This document shows, piece after piece, positions 8,180 through 19,149 of a stretch of 64,000 nt of DNA. Origin of the DNA: Hoeflea ulvae (GTDB lineage: Bacteria > Pseudomonadota > Alphaproteobacteria > Rhizobiales > Rhizobiaceae); contig NZ_JAOVZQ010000001.1 of the NCBI RefSeq assembly GCF_026619435.1, positions 2,549,501 to 2,613,500 of the forward strand, read 5' to 3'. Position 1 is the first letter of the stretch; each line of letters opens with the position of its first letter. Made by a program: the position numbers and the translations under genes. Under the pieces are notes generated by a model. It saw nothing but the letters and a program-made list of their open reading frames with translations. It was not told the DNA's origin and ran no database searches.

Positions 8180-9308
8180 TTACAGCAGTCCGCGTCCGGC
8201 CAGGTTGCGCATCAGGTGACTGGCGCCAAATGTCCATTCCGGACAAGCGGTCGAGTGCTGGACCACATTCTTCAACACGCCAAGCTGCGCGTTGGAGATC
8301 TCCACCGTGTCGCCGAGATGATGGGTAAAGCCCATGCCTTTCTCGCCGCGGTCCTGCACCGGCGCAAACAGGGTCCCCAGAAACAGCATGAAGCCGTCCG
8401 GATACTGGTGATGGCGCCCCGTCGTCTGGGCAACCAGGTCGCTGGGGTCGCGGCTGATCTTGCGCATGCTGGAATGGCCCGACAGCACATAGCCGTCGGT
8501 TCCGGTCACCGTCAGCTCCAGTTCGGCGGCGCGGACATCGTCGAGATCGAAACTGTCGTCAAACAGCCGGATCATCGGGCCGATGGCGCAGGCGGCATTG
8601 TTGTCCTTGGCCTTGCCGAGCAGCAGCGCCGAGAGGCCTTCGAAATCCCGCAGATTGACATCATTACCAAGCGCTGCGCCGACAATCCTGCCGGCTGAAC
8701 TGACCGTCAGCACGATTTCCGGCTCCGGATTGTTCCAGCGCGATTCGGGATGAATGCCCACCAGCGCGCCGCTGCCCACTGCGGACATCGGCTGGGACTT
8801 GGTGAAGACCTCGGCATAGGGCCCGATTCCGACCTCGAGATATTGCGACCACAGGCCTTCGCGAGATCAGCGCCTGCTTGGCCAGCGCCGCTTTTTCCGA
8901 GCCCGGCACCACATCGCTGAGGCTGGCGCCGATTTCGGCGCCGATGCGGGCTCGCAATTCGGTCGCCTTGGCCGGATCGCCGGCAGCGCGTTCCTCGATC
9001 ACCCGCTCGACCATGGATTCGGCAAATGTCACACCGCAGGCCTTGATCGATTGCAGGTCGCACGGTGCAAGCAGCGTGACATCGGCGCCTTTGCCGATGT
9101 CGGACACCGGACAGATCACCGAGCCCTGGGCAGACCGGACATGGCCTGCCGGATCCGGCAATTCGCAAATGTCGCGAACCGTCGGCGCGTCCCGGCTGGT
9201 GATGTCGACCAGCATGCCGTCACGCAGGGTGACCACCGCCGGGCCGCCAGCGGACTTGAGCCAGACGCGGCCGACATAGAGGCCTTGCTGATCCAGGGTT
9301 TCGAGCAT
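8180..9308 (-). pseudogene. FAH-family (fumarylacetoacetate hydrolase-like) enzyme, frameshifted
   Basis: The gene starts at the ATG at 9308 with GGAAGGA upstream. The frame is broken near 8861-8868 by one extra base; beyond it the next frame continues as EGLWSQYLEVGIGPYAEV and the rest of the fold. The joined product would be about 375 residues, similar to the FAH-type 2-keto-3-deoxy-sugar-acid dehydratases such as Caulobacter XylX. It lies 17 bases after an IlvD/Edd sugar-acid dehydratase, supporting the role of dehydrating the 2-keto-3-deoxy acid that enzyme makes. Metal-binding GSGALVGIHPES and EPEIVL blocks are intact. Whether the shift is real or a sequence error is unknown. Confidence 0.85.
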
Positions 9309-9325
9309 CTGCGGATCCTTCCGGT

Positions 9326-11125
9326 TCAGTGGTTGTCGCGCGGCGAATGTTTTTGCGCAACGCGCTGGAATTCGTCGGCCCCGCGCAGCACCATGCCTTC
9401 CGAGAAGGGTTCTGCCAGTTCGCGGAAATATTTCTGCCACGGCGTCTGGCTCTGGGGCGTCGGGTAGCCGCCGGCGGCTGCGAGGTCGCGGGCGCGGCCT
9501 TCCCATTCCTCCTGCGGCACCAGCGCGTCAGCGCGGCACTTGCGCAGATCGATGCGGATCCGGTCGCCGTTGCGCAGCAGCGCAAGCCCGCCACCGGCGG
9601 CAGCCTCGGGCGAGGCGTTGAGGATTGACGGCGAGGCCGAGGTGCCCGACTGGCGTCCGTCGCCGATGCAGGGAAGGGCGGTCACGCCCTTTTTCAGCAG
9701 ATAGCTCGGCGGCCGCATATTGACCACTTCGGCGCCGCCGGGATAGCCCAGCGGACCGGTGCCGCGCATCACCAGGATGGAATTGTCATCGATAGCGAGG
9801 CTCGGGTCATCGATCATCCTGTTGTAATGCTCGGGACCGTCAAACACGATGGCGCTGCCTTCAAAAGCCTCCATGTCGTCGGGATTGGACAGGTAGCGCG
9901 CCCGGAAGTCTTCGGAAATCACCGAGGTTTTCATGATCGCGCTGTCAAACAGGTTGCCCTTCAGGTTCAGGAACCCGGCTTCCTCGATCATCGCATTGCC
10001 GATCGGCCGGATCACGTCGGCATTCTCGCTTTCGCGGTCCCTGCAATTGTCACCGATGCTGCGGCCATTGACGGTGAGCGCGCCCGGATGCGGCAGCAGA
10101 TTGGCGCGCATCAGTTCAGCCACAACCGCGGGGACGCCGCCGGCCCGGTGAAAGTCTTCACCCAGATATTCGCCGGCTGGCTGCAGATTGGTCAGCAGCG
10201 GAACCCGGTGCCCGAGCGCCTGCCAGTCGTCATTGGTGACGGAGACGCCGATATGCTTGGCGACGGCGACAACGTGAATCGGCGCATTGGTCGAACCGCC
10301 AATGGCGGAGTTGACCACGATGACGTTTTCAAACGCCTCGCGGGTCATGATGTCGGACGGTTTGAGGTCTTCGCGCACCATGTCGACGATGCGCTTGCCG
10401 GTGGCATAGGCCATCTGGCCGCGTTCGCGGTAGGGCGCGGGAATCGCTGCCGAGCCCGGCAATTGCATGCCCAGCGCTTCGGCCAGCGAGTTCATGGTCG
10501 AGGCGGTGCCCATGGTGTTGCAATAGCCCACCGACGGCGCCGAGGAGGTCACCAGTTCGGCAAACTGCTCGTCATCGATCTTGCCTTCGGCATGGAGTTC
10601 GCGCGCCTTCCAGACGATGGTGCCCGATCCGGTGCGCTCGCCGCGGAAATAGCCGTTGAGCATCGGGCCGACCGAAAAGGCGATGGCCGGAATGTTGACC
10701 GTCGCCGCAGCCATCAGCAAAGCAGGGGTGGTCTTGTCGCAACCGATGGTCAGCACCACGCCGTCGAGCGGATAGCCGTAGAGCGATTCCACCAGCCCCA
10801 GATAGGCCAGGTTGCGATCAAGCATCGCGGTGGGGCGTTTGCCGGTTTCCTGGATCGGGTGCACCGGCACTTCCAGCGGCAGGCCGCCATTGGCAATGAT
10901 GCCGTCGCGGATGCGCTTGGCAAGTTCGATGTGATGGCGGTTGCATGGCGACAGGTCAGATCCGGTCTGGGCAATGGCGATGATCGGCTTGCCCGACTGC
11001 AGCTCTTCGCGCGTCAATCCGTAATTGACATAGCGCTCGACATAGAGCGCCGTCATTTCACGGTTTTCCGGATTGTTAAACCAGAGCTGGGAACGCAGCG
11101 TAGCGGGTTTGCCTTTGTCGGACAT
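9326..11125 (-). CDS. IlvD/Edd family sugar-acid dehydratase
   Basis: About 599 residues, the usual length for xylonate, arabinonate or galactonate dehydratases of this family. These iron-sulfur enzymes remove water from an aldonic acid to give the 2-keto-3-deoxy acid. Cluster and active-site motifs are visible: [43 protein letters not shown] and [17 protein letters not shown]. The ATG at 11125 with GGAG upstream gives the family N-terminus ([20 protein letters not shown]). It follows a sugar ABC transporter and precedes a FAH enzyme, pointing to a Weimberg- or Dahms-like route. No sugar dehydrogenase is nearby, so the imported substrate may already be an acid or lactone. Confidence 0.92.
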   Translation of the reverse strand: MSDKGKPATLRSQLWFNNPENREMTALYVERYVNYGLTREELQSGKPIIAIAQTGSDLSPCNRHHIELAKRIRDGIIANGGLPLEVPVHPIQETGKRPTAMLDRNLAYLGLVESLYGYPLDGVVLTIGCDKTTPALLMAAATVNIPAIAFSVGPMLNGYFRGERTGSGTIVWKARELHAEGKIDDEQFAELVTSSAPSVGYCNTMGTASTMNSLAEALGMQLPGSAAIPAPYRERGQMAYATGKRIVDMVREDLKPSDIMTREAFENVIVVNSAIGGSTNAPIHVVAVAKHIGVSVTNDDWQALGHRVPLLTNLQPAGEYLGEDFHRAGGVPAVVAELMRANLLPHPGALTVNGRSIGDNCRDRESENADVIRPIGNAMIEEAGFLNLKGNLFDSAIMKTSVISEDFRARYLSNPDDMEAFEGSAIVFDGPEHYNRMIDDPSLAIDDNSILVMRGTGPLGYPGGAEVVNMRPPSYLLKKGVTALPCIGDGRQSGTSASPSILNASPEAAAGGGLALLRNGDRIRIDLRKCRADALVPQEEWEGRARDLAAAGGYPTPQSQTPWQKYFRELAEPFSEGMVLRGADEFQRVAQKHSPRDNH

Positions 11126-11320
11126 CTCGGTCTCCAATACCGTTAGATTTGCACATGTCTTTGCCAGAGCCCCTGCAATCGCGCCAGAGGCGATGGTTCG
11201 CAGTGCGCGGGAATAATGTTGAGTAATCAACCCAGCATCTTGATATTAGATGAATGGGCAAAAGGCTCGGGTGAGATTTTTCGCCTGCTGCGCCTCCCGC
11301 CATCCCGGCGGCAGCCCGGG

Positions 11321-12280
11321 TCATGAGTGCACCTTGCTGCCGCGGCCATAGACCAGCAGCATGCCGATGATCACCGATCCGTAGATCACCTGGCGTCCGG
11401 CCTCCGGCATCTGCATGATCGACAGCACCGAGTTCAGAAGCACGATCAGGATGACGCCGACCAGGGTGCCGATATAGCGGCCCTGACCGCCGAGAATGCG
11501 GGTGCCGCCGATCACCACGGCGGCAATGGCCGGCAGCAGGAAGGCATTGCCCATGCCCTGAAACGCCCGGGCCGAATAGCCGGCCAGCATCACGCCGGCC
11601 ATGGCAGCACAAACACCCGAAACCACGAAAGAGCCGAGGATCACCCTCCGGGTGCGTATGCCGGACAGATAGGAGGCCATTTCGCGGTTTCCGGTCACAT
11701 AGATCTGCCGTCCGAAGGCCGTCCGCTTCAGCATCACGGCAATGACGATGGAGATGGCCATCCAGACAAAGATCGCGGAGGGAATGCCCAGCACCTTGCT
11801 CGACGCCAGCGTACGCATCAAGGGCGTGGCGGAATCCTGCGGCGCAAAGCCGCCGGTATGGGCCACCATCAACCCGCGCAGCACCGAATCCACTCCCAGC
11901 GTGAAGATCATCGACGGCACCCGCAAATAGGCCACGCCAAATCCATTGACCAGGCCGACGCCAACGCCAATGGCGATGCCGACCGGAATGGCCAGATCGC
12001 CACCGACGGTCGTGGCCATCATGGCTGCGGCTGTCATGGTCCAGGCGACGCTGAGATCGATATGGCCCAAAAGAATGACCACCATCATGCCGGCCGCGAC
12101 AATTCCCAGGAACGAGCCGGTCTGCAATTGCTGCAACAGGTAGCCTGGCGACAACAGCGGCGCCGAACCCTGCGTGGTCAGCGTATAGGCGGTGCCGACA
12201 CTCAAAATGGCGAGAATGAAGGCCGAAGCGATGAGGATGGGCTTGTCTTCAGGTTTCAGGCTTGGAATTGCAAGCTTCAT
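11321..12280 (-). CDS. Sugar ABC transporter permease (second)
   Basis: 319 residues with about nine membrane segments, BPD_transp_2 (RbsC-like) family. The conserved cytoplasmic loop is present (GRQIYVTGNREMASYLSGIRTRRV), as is the IAAVVIGGTRILGGQGRY block. It starts 11 bases after the first permease gene ends, so the two probably form a heterodimeric channel with the double ATPase encoded upstream. A 195-base gap separates it from the dehydratase gene on the same strand; the dehydratase could have its own promoter there. Confidence 0.94.
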   Translation of the reverse strand: MKLAIPSLKPEDKPILIASAFILAILSVGTAYTLTTQGSAPLLSPGYLLQQLQTGSFLGIVAAGMMVVILLGHIDLSVAWTMTAAAMMATTVGGDLAIPVGIAIGVGVGLVNGFGVAYLRVPSMIFTLGVDSVLRGLMVAHTGGFAPQDSATPLMRTLASSKVLGIPSAIFVWMAISIVIAVMLKRTAFGRQIYVTGNREMASYLSGIRTRRVILGSFVVSGVCAAMAGVMLAGYSARAFQGMGNAFLLPAIAAVVIGGTRILGGQGRYIGTLVGVILIVLLNSVLSIMQMPEAGRQVIYGSVIIGMLLVYGRGSKVHS

Positions 12281-12291
12281 GACGTTCCCTC

Positions 12292-13332
12292 CTATCTGAA
12301 CAGGTTGAGTTGGTTCTTGACCCGCAGGGTCCGGAATGCGCCCAGGCTGACCGCCAGCAACAGCACCAGCCCCTCGACAAGCGGCTGCAGCAGCGGATCA
12401 ATCGAGACAATGCGGAAATAAAACGAGATCACCCGCAGGATCAGGGCGCCTACCATCGAACCGATGGCCCCGCCCATGCCTCCGAGCAGCGAGGTGCCAC
12501 CGACCACGACAGCCGCGATGGAATTGAGCGTATAGGCGCCGGCCTGGGTGATGTCGGCATTGCCCGACGAGGTCTGGATGCACAGATACAATCCGGCGCA
12601 TCCGGCAAAAAACCGGCGAGCGTGAAGGCGGCGATCTTGGCGCGATCGAGATTGAGGCCGGACATATAGGCAGCACCTTCCGCCGAGCCGATGGCATAGA
12701 TCGTCCGTCCGGTGACGGTGCGCTTGAACGGCAGCCAGACGCCGAAGGCAATCACGATGACGATCAGCAACGGCACCGGGAACCACGAGATAGGAGCGAA
12801 CCACGCGGCATCGGCATCAAACCAGCCATAGGTGGCGACCAGTTCGTAAAGATCATTGGTCAGCGCCCAGCCGATGTCATCATCGACATTGCCGCCCGGC
12901 GCCGGCCGGATGAACAGCGCCAGCCCGACAGCGATGGCACCGGTGGCCAAAGTGGCGATAATCGGCTGCAGGCGGCCATAGACCACGATCAGCCCGTTCA
13001 TGAAGCCAAAGGCGGTCCCGGTGGCAAGCGTGATGATCATGCCGAAGATGATCTGCAGCGGCGAGCCGTTGAGCACCACCGAAGCTACGCAATTGGTCAG
13101 CGTCATGATCGCGCCGACCGACAGGTCGAGCCCGCCCAGCAGCACCGGCACAGTCTGCGCCATCGCCAGAAACACGATGGCCACCGATTCATTGGAGTTC
13201 TGGATCAGCACGGCGGCGGAAAATCCGCGCGGATGCAGGCTGTTATAGACCAGATACAGCACCAGCAGCATGACGATGGCGCCATAAAAGCCGGGGTTCT
13301 GGCGGATGGTCGACGCCAGCGATGAACGGTTG

Positions 13333-13340
<8 letters not shown>
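12292..13340 (-). pseudogene. Sugar ABC transporter permease (first), frameshifted
   Basis: BPD_transp_2 family. The first 245 codons are normal (LLGGLDLSVGAIMTLTN; loop TVTGRTIYAIGSAEGAAYMS). The frame then breaks in a run of six A at 12607-12612 (T on the coding strand). One added T restores AGFFAGCAGLYLCIQ and the rest of the protein to a stop at 12292, giving about 349 residues. A one-base loss in a homopolymer is a classic sequencing or assembly error, so the gene may be intact in the organism. Its ATG overlaps the end of the ATPase gene by 8 bases, indicating translational coupling. Confidence 0.87.
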
Positions 13341-14877
<1,537 letters not shown>

Positions 14878-15025
14878 TGCGTCCGCTTTCTTGGCTGGCG
14901 TGGCGCCTTGCCTCGGACCGGAGGCATACAGAGCGCTCTGCAGTGTGGTTCCCGGGCAGGCCGGCAGGGATCTGTGCTCGCCTGAGCGCAGCCGGCCGGA
15001 CCGGGTCCGTGGAATGTGAAGAGAC

Positions 15026-15050
15026 GGGGCGCCGGAAATTCCGGCGCCCC
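15026..15050. terminator. Intercistronic hairpin after the ABC binding-protein gene
   Basis: A 10-base GC stem (GGGGCGCCGG and its complement) with an AAATT loop, 16 bases after the binding-protein stop on the minus strand. No T-run follows in that direction. Such hairpins typically let the binding-protein mRNA accumulate above the downstream transporter genes; partial termination or 3' protection are both possible. Confidence 0.6.
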
Positions 15051-15065
15051 GAAATTGCAGTGAGA

Positions 15066-16202
15066 TCAGTTCACGTCGGCTTCGGTCTGCGCCATGATCG
15101 ACGGGCCCGAGATGTTGACGCCGCAGGGCGGAAACTCGTTGACGGTGAAGAAATTGTCCGGCAGGTCGCTCCAGAAATTCACACCATCCTCGAGCTGGCT
15201 GTATTCGGTCACCGGCAGCGGCACCGAAATCAGCTGCGGCATGACATTGCCTTCGAGCGCCGAAACGGCGGCTTTCATCGACACAGCAACCAGACCCGGT
15301 GACTGACCGATGGAGATCCCGGTCAAGCCGTCACCGGCATGTTTTGCCAGGAGTTTGCGGAAGCCGTTTTCGGATTCGCCCGCCACCGGAACGAAGGGAT
15401 GTCCGGCATCGATCATCGCCTGGACCACACCGACGGTGCCGCCCTGGGCGATGATGGCGTCGAATTCGCCATGCACCGCGATGGCGTCCGCCACCACCTT
15501 CTGCGCTGTGCCGTCATCCCAGTTGCCGACAACCTGGGTCACATTCCAGTCGCCGGCATCGGCTTCCAGAACCTCGTTGATGCCGATCGAGCGATCGCGG
15601 TCGACCGAGTTGCCGGCCAGGCCGCGAACTTCGAGAATGTCGCCTGAGGTGACGCCCTTGGCGGCCAGTTCCTTCAGCGTGAATTCCGCCCAGGTGCGGC
15701 CCATCAGCAACTGGTCTTCATTGACCTGCATCACCGCATCGGTGTCGAGCACGTTGTCAAACGGCACCAGCACGACATTGTTCTTGTCGGCCAGCCGGAT
15801 CACCCGGTCAAAGCCGTCGGGCGCTACCGCGATGGTGACGATGGCGTCATAGCCCTGGTTGATGAAATCCTCGATGGCGCCGAGCTGCGCCGGTGCATCG
15901 GTGCCGGTCGAGACCACCTTGAATTCGGCAATCTTGTCCTTCATTGAAGGGTCTTCGGCAAAGGCCTTGGCGGTCTTGATCATCTGGATGCGCCAGCCAT
16001 TGCCGACGAAGCCATTGACCACGGCGATCTTGTAAGGGCCATCCTTGGCCGGCCATTGCATATAGGTCGTATCCGCGCTCCACGGTGCAAAACACTCAGG
16101 ATTTGCGCCCGGTCCCGATACGACCTCGGGTCCCGCCAGGGACAGGCTCGTCGAGAGCATAAGCCCCATGATGGTTGTTGAAATGACTCTTCCCAGTTTC
16201 AT
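15066..16202 (-). CDS. Sugar ABC transporter substrate-binding protein
   Basis: 378 residues with a cleavable signal peptide (MKLGRVISTTIMGLMLSTSL then LSLAG). It is a periplasmic Peripla_BP_4-type type I binding protein (YKIAVVNGFVGNGWR; VVSTGTDAPAQLGAIEDFINQGYDAI; FDAIIAQGGTVGVVQAM). The start is the ATG at 16202 with GGAGGAGG upstream; an in-frame GTG 16 codons earlier only extends into the leader. It is the first gene of the ABC-dehydratase-FAH operon, with a 5' untranslated region of about 230 bases from the promoter near 16.45 kb. The ligand is probably a pentose, hexose or aldonate. Confidence 0.95.
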   Translation of the reverse strand: MKLGRVISTTIMGLMLSTSLSLAGPEVVSGPGANPECFAPWSADTTYMQWPAKDGPYKIAVVNGFVGNGWRIQMIKTAKAFAEDPSMKDKIAEFKVVSTGTDAPAQLGAIEDFINQGYDAIVTIAVAPDGFDRVIRLADKNNVVLVPFDNVLDTDAVMQVNEDQLLMGRTWAEFTLKELAAKGVTSGDILEVRGLAGNSVDRDRSIGINEVLEADAGDWNVTQVVGNWDDGTAQKVVADAIAVHGEFDAIIAQGGTVGVVQAMIDAGHPFVPVAGESENGFRKLLAKHAGDGLTGISIGQSPGLVAVSMKAAVSALEGNVMPQLISVPLPVTEYSQLEDGVNFWSDLPDNFFTVNEFPPCGVNISGPSIMAQTEADVN

Positions 16203-16231
16203 GTGAATTCCTCCTCCTTCGGTGCTTTGGC

Positions 16232-16266
16232 GCACCCTCCCAGATGCCACGGTGCGTGACGATCAT
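16232..16266 (-). promoter_or_regulatory. Leader element shared with the TRAP binding-protein gene
   Basis: Nineteen bases at 16232-16250 (plus-strand GCACCCTCCCAGATGCCAC) and eleven at 16256-16266 (GTGACGATCAT) are identical to 20214-20232 and 20238-20248, with the same spacing and the same 30-base distance to the start codon. On the mRNA the element begins with AUG, a possible short upstream reading frame. It could also be a small-RNA pairing site. The rest of 16203-16642 holds the promoter and operators and no other gene. Confidence 0.6.
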
Positions 16267-16427
16267 CTTGTCGGCCGTGGCGCCTGTGACGCCGCGGCTG
16301 CATGCCGGTGATCTCGTGTCCCTTAATTGCCGGGGAGCATCCCCTGTTCGTCTCCGCCTTGCCTGTCCTCGCATTCCAAATGCTAGGTCACGGCTAGCGC
16401 TGGCGCGGTTGCAACCGGCAATTCTAT

Positions 16428-16522
16428 TTGTTGGACAATTGAAAGCTACATGCCGCAAGATACGGTGTCAATTGAGAAAAACACTGATCTGCAGGCTAAT
16501 TCCATTTCTTTTCATCCTACAA
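16428..16522 (-). promoter_or_regulatory. Promoter of the ABC operon with two GntR-type operators
   Basis: On the minus strand: -35 TTGACA (16466-16471), 17 bases, weak -10 TAGCTT (16443-16448). Operator 1 at 16428-16438 reads TTGTTGGACAA on the plus strand, fitting the FadR-subfamily consensus TnGTnnnACnA, and overlies the start site. Operator 2 at 16512-16522 reads TTGTAGGATGA on the minus strand, 84 bases upstream of operator 1. The whole layout repeats exactly at 21058-21152. Confidence 0.75.
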
Positions 16523-16642
16523 ATAGAGCGCAGGCGGAGACGCGCCGATCCCTGGTGTGATCGGGTTCAAGCAGAAGAAAAATGCGGACGAGCCGCAGCT
16601 CTGTCTTGTCCAAAAGGCACTGTGTTCCGGTGCCGTGAGCGG

Positions 16643-18241
16643 TCAGTCGCCCAGAAACACGGTGACGATCTGCGGGAAGGCCAGCAGCACGCCAAGAGCC
16701 AGCAATTGCAGTCCGATAAAGGGCAGGAAGCCGCGGAAAATGGCGGTCAGGGTGATATGCGCCGGCGCCACCGATTTGAGATAGAACGCCGCCGGTCCGA
16801 AGGGTGGCGAGAGGAATGACACCTGCATGTTCATGCAGAACACCACGCCAAACCAGATCGCCACATATTGCGGCTCGATCGATCCGAGAAAGCCGATTTC
16901 CTCCACCGGCAGGCGCATGACGATCGGCAGGAACACCGGCATGATCAACAGCACGATGCCGACCCAGTCCATGAACATGCCCATGACCAGAAAGATCAGC
17001 ATCATCAGCAGGATCACCGCCATGGTCGGCAGTTCGGCATTGATGATCAGATTGGCCACATAGGTGGGTCCGCCAACCAGCGTATAGGCTGCGGCGAGAG
17101 CTGCTGCGCCAACCGTGACCCAGATGATCGTGCCGGTTGATTTCATCGTCCGCATCAGCGAATCCCAGACCACGTCAAAGCTCATTTCGCCACGCATCAG
17201 CGTGATCACGAAGACGGCGACCACGCCCATGGCGGCGGCCTCGGTGATGCCGGTGATGCCGCCATAGATCGAGCCGAGCACAACGCCAATGACGATGATC
17301 GGGGCGACAAGGCCCTTGCCCATGCTCCAGCCGATCAGCGTCCGCTCGCGGCCGAAACCGAACTGCAGCAGTGCTGCTCCGCCAATCAGAATTCCGAACA
17401 GATAGGGTAGGTCAGCCACCATGCCGAGCGGGATCGGATCGACCCCTTCAAGGATGGCATTGCCGCCGGTGACGGTCTGAAACAGCGCCCGGATCAGCAA
17501 AAGTGCGGTAAAGCCCATCACCATGATGGTGACGAAAGCGCCGAACTGGGCCGATTTTTCGCCGGTCGGCGGGTCGCTGGGATCGGGTTCGGGCAGCGGC
17601 GCCTGCTCAGGATGCATCCGCGTGCGCACGATGATGTAGATGATGAAGAACGAGGCCAGCATGAAGCCGGGCAGGAACGAGGCGGTAAACAGCGCCTTGA
17701 TCGAGGTTTCGGTGACAAGTCCATAGAAGATCAGCACGATCGAGGGCGGGATCATGGTTCCCAGCGAACCGCTGGCGCAGATGGTGCCGATGGCCAGATC
17801 CTGGTTGTAGCCGAGCCGCAGCATCTGGGGCAGTGCGATCAGCCCCAGCAGCACCACTTCGCCGCCGACAATTCCGGACATCGCCGCCATGATCACCGCC
17901 ATGATCGAGGTGACGATGGCAATGCCGCCGCGGGTGCGCGACAGCCAGACATTGAGCGAGGAATACATGTCCTTGGCAATGCCGGATCGTTCGAGCAATG
18001 CTGCCATGAAAATGAACAGCGGGATCGAGATCAGCACGTAATTGGTCATCTGCCGGTAGATCGCCTGACCCAGCACGGCAAAGGGTCCGCGGCCGAAATC
18101 CCGAAACAGCAGGTCCGGGCCGAATTTCATCAAAAGCACGGCGCCGGCCAGCGTGGCCGAAGCAAATCCCAGCGGCATGCCCAGCGCCAGAAACACGAAA
18201 AGCCCGATCAGCAGCAGCAGCGACAGTGTCCCGATATCCAT
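16643..18241 (-). CDS. dctM: TRAP transporter large permease (DctM)
   Basis: 532 residues with 12 or more membrane segments, DctM/SiaM family. The N-terminal GMPLGFASATLAGAV and the GIVGGEVVLLGLIALPQMLRLGYNQDLAIGTICASGSLGTMIPPS type core are present. It is about 100 residues longer than typical DctM; the extra part is a hydrophilic loop around residues 215-235 (HPEQAPLPEPDPSDPPTGEK) plus added membrane segments, as in the fatty-acid/mannitol-type TRAP subgroup. It uses the sodium gradient with the small subunit encoded 8 bases upstream. Last gene of the GntR-TRAP operon. Confidence 0.94.
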   Translation of the reverse strand: MDIGTLSLLLLIGLFVFLALGMPLGFASATLAGAVLLMKFGPDLLFRDFGRGPFAVLGQAIYRQMTNYVLISIPLFIFMAALLERSGIAKDMYSSLNVWLSRTRGGIAIVTSIMAVIMAAMSGIVGGEVVLLGLIALPQMLRLGYNQDLAIGTICASGSLGTMIPPSIVLIFYGLVTETSIKALFTASFLPGFMLASFFIIYIIVRTRMHPEQAPLPEPDPSDPPTGEKSAQFGAFVTIMVMGFTALLLIRALFQTVTGGNAILEGVDPIPLGMVADLPYLFGILIGGAALLQFGFGRERTLIGWSMGKGLVAPIIVIGVVLGSIYGGITGITEAAAMGVVAVFVITLMRGEMSFDVVWDSLMRTMKSTGTIIWVTVGAAALAAAYTLVGGPTYVANLIINAELPTMAVILLMMLIFLVMGMFMDWVGIVLLIMPVFLPIVMRLPVEEIGFLGSIEPQYVAIWFGVVFCMNMQVSFLSPPFGPAAFYLKSVAPAHITLTAIFRGFLPFIGLQLLALGVLLAFPQIVTVFLGD

Positions 18242-18249
18242 GGAGCGCT

Positions 18250-19068
18250 CTAGTCCTTCAGCGTTTTGCGAATGAGGTCGATTTCCGTCTTGTCGATTTC
18301 ATCCAGGGGCGAGTGATGTTCGGGCATCTTGTGCCAGTCGGCAATCAGGTTGGAGAGCGCCTGGATGGCGACCAGCAGGACTATGAACAGGATGGCGGGC
18401 TTGATGGTTGCCGGGATCGGCGGATCCCAGGCGGTGCCAAAAGTTTCCCAACGCAGGATCTTGTCGCGGGATTCATTGTATCCGCCCCAGATCAGCATGA
18501 AGGTGAAGGCCCAGATCAGCCATACGGTCAGGACATCGGCAAGTTTTTGCAGCCAGCGCGGGAACAGGTCATAGACCACATAGATGCGAATATGGCTGCG
18601 CTGCTGCATGGCGTAGAGCCCGGCAAACAGGAAGATGAAGCCGGCAATCCACAGCGACAGTTCATTGGCCCACAGGGTCGGCTTCAGAAAGACGTAGCGC
18701 GAGACCACCTCGTAAAACATCACCAGCACCAGAACCGCGGTGGCGATCATCGCCATCCGCGAGCAGATCAGGCTGACGACATCGAAAAAGCCCTCGGGCT
18801 CCTGTTCGATCGTGCCGCGCATGTCGGAGAGATAGATGCTGGCAGACACCAGGGCGATCGATCCGACGATCACCGTCACCAGCACGATGGGTGTTTGGGT
18901 TGGTGAGAGAAATTCCTTGAGGGTGATGCCGGTGCCGAAAAACAGCCGTCCCAAGATCAGCCAGGCTGCCAGTGCCGCAAGCGCCAGCGAACTTGCTAGA
19001 ACCAGTTTGCGCATCGGTTGCCTTATCCGGCCCAGCCAGATGCTGTCAGCTTTGTCGATCATTGCCAC
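18250..19068 (-). CDS. dctQ: TRAP transporter small permease (DctQ), long form
   Basis: 272 residues, clearly longer than the usual 160-180. The C-terminal DctQ domain is at about 105-240 (FYEVVSRYVFLKPTLWANELSLWIAGFIFLFAG is its signature region). Before it are two additional membrane segments (residues 20-45 and 60-80) joined by a short loop. It docks the substrate-binding protein to DctM. Two in-frame ATGs at 19068 and 19062 are both possible starts. It lies between dctP and dctM in the same direction. The paired length increase in DctQ and DctM suggests a matched subgroup. Confidence 0.93.
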   Translation of the reverse strand: MAMIDKADSIWLGRIRQPMRKLVLASSLALAALAAWLILGRLFFGTGITLKEFLSPTQTPIVLVTVIVGSIALVSASIYLSDMRGTIEQEPEGFFDVVSLICSRMAMIATAVLVLVMFYEVVSRYVFLKPTLWANELSLWIAGFIFLFAGLYAMQQRSHIRIYVVYDLFPRWLQKLADVLTVWLIWAFTFMLIWGGYNESRDKILRWETFGTAWDPPIPATIKPAILFIVLLVAIQALSNLIADWHKMPEHHSPLDEIDKTEIDLIRKTLKD

Positions 19069-19149
19069 CCCTCGCTGCGTCCGTCGTCAGGCCGCTGATG
19101 CGGCAAGCCCCGCCGGGGCTTGCCTGTCTCGTGTCGAATGGGCGTGAGC

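Noticed and set aside
7953..8180. tRNA-Leu as an integration site for a mobile element
   Set aside because: No integrase gene, no repeat of the tRNA 3' end and no change in gene content; the next genes are an ordinary catabolic cluster.
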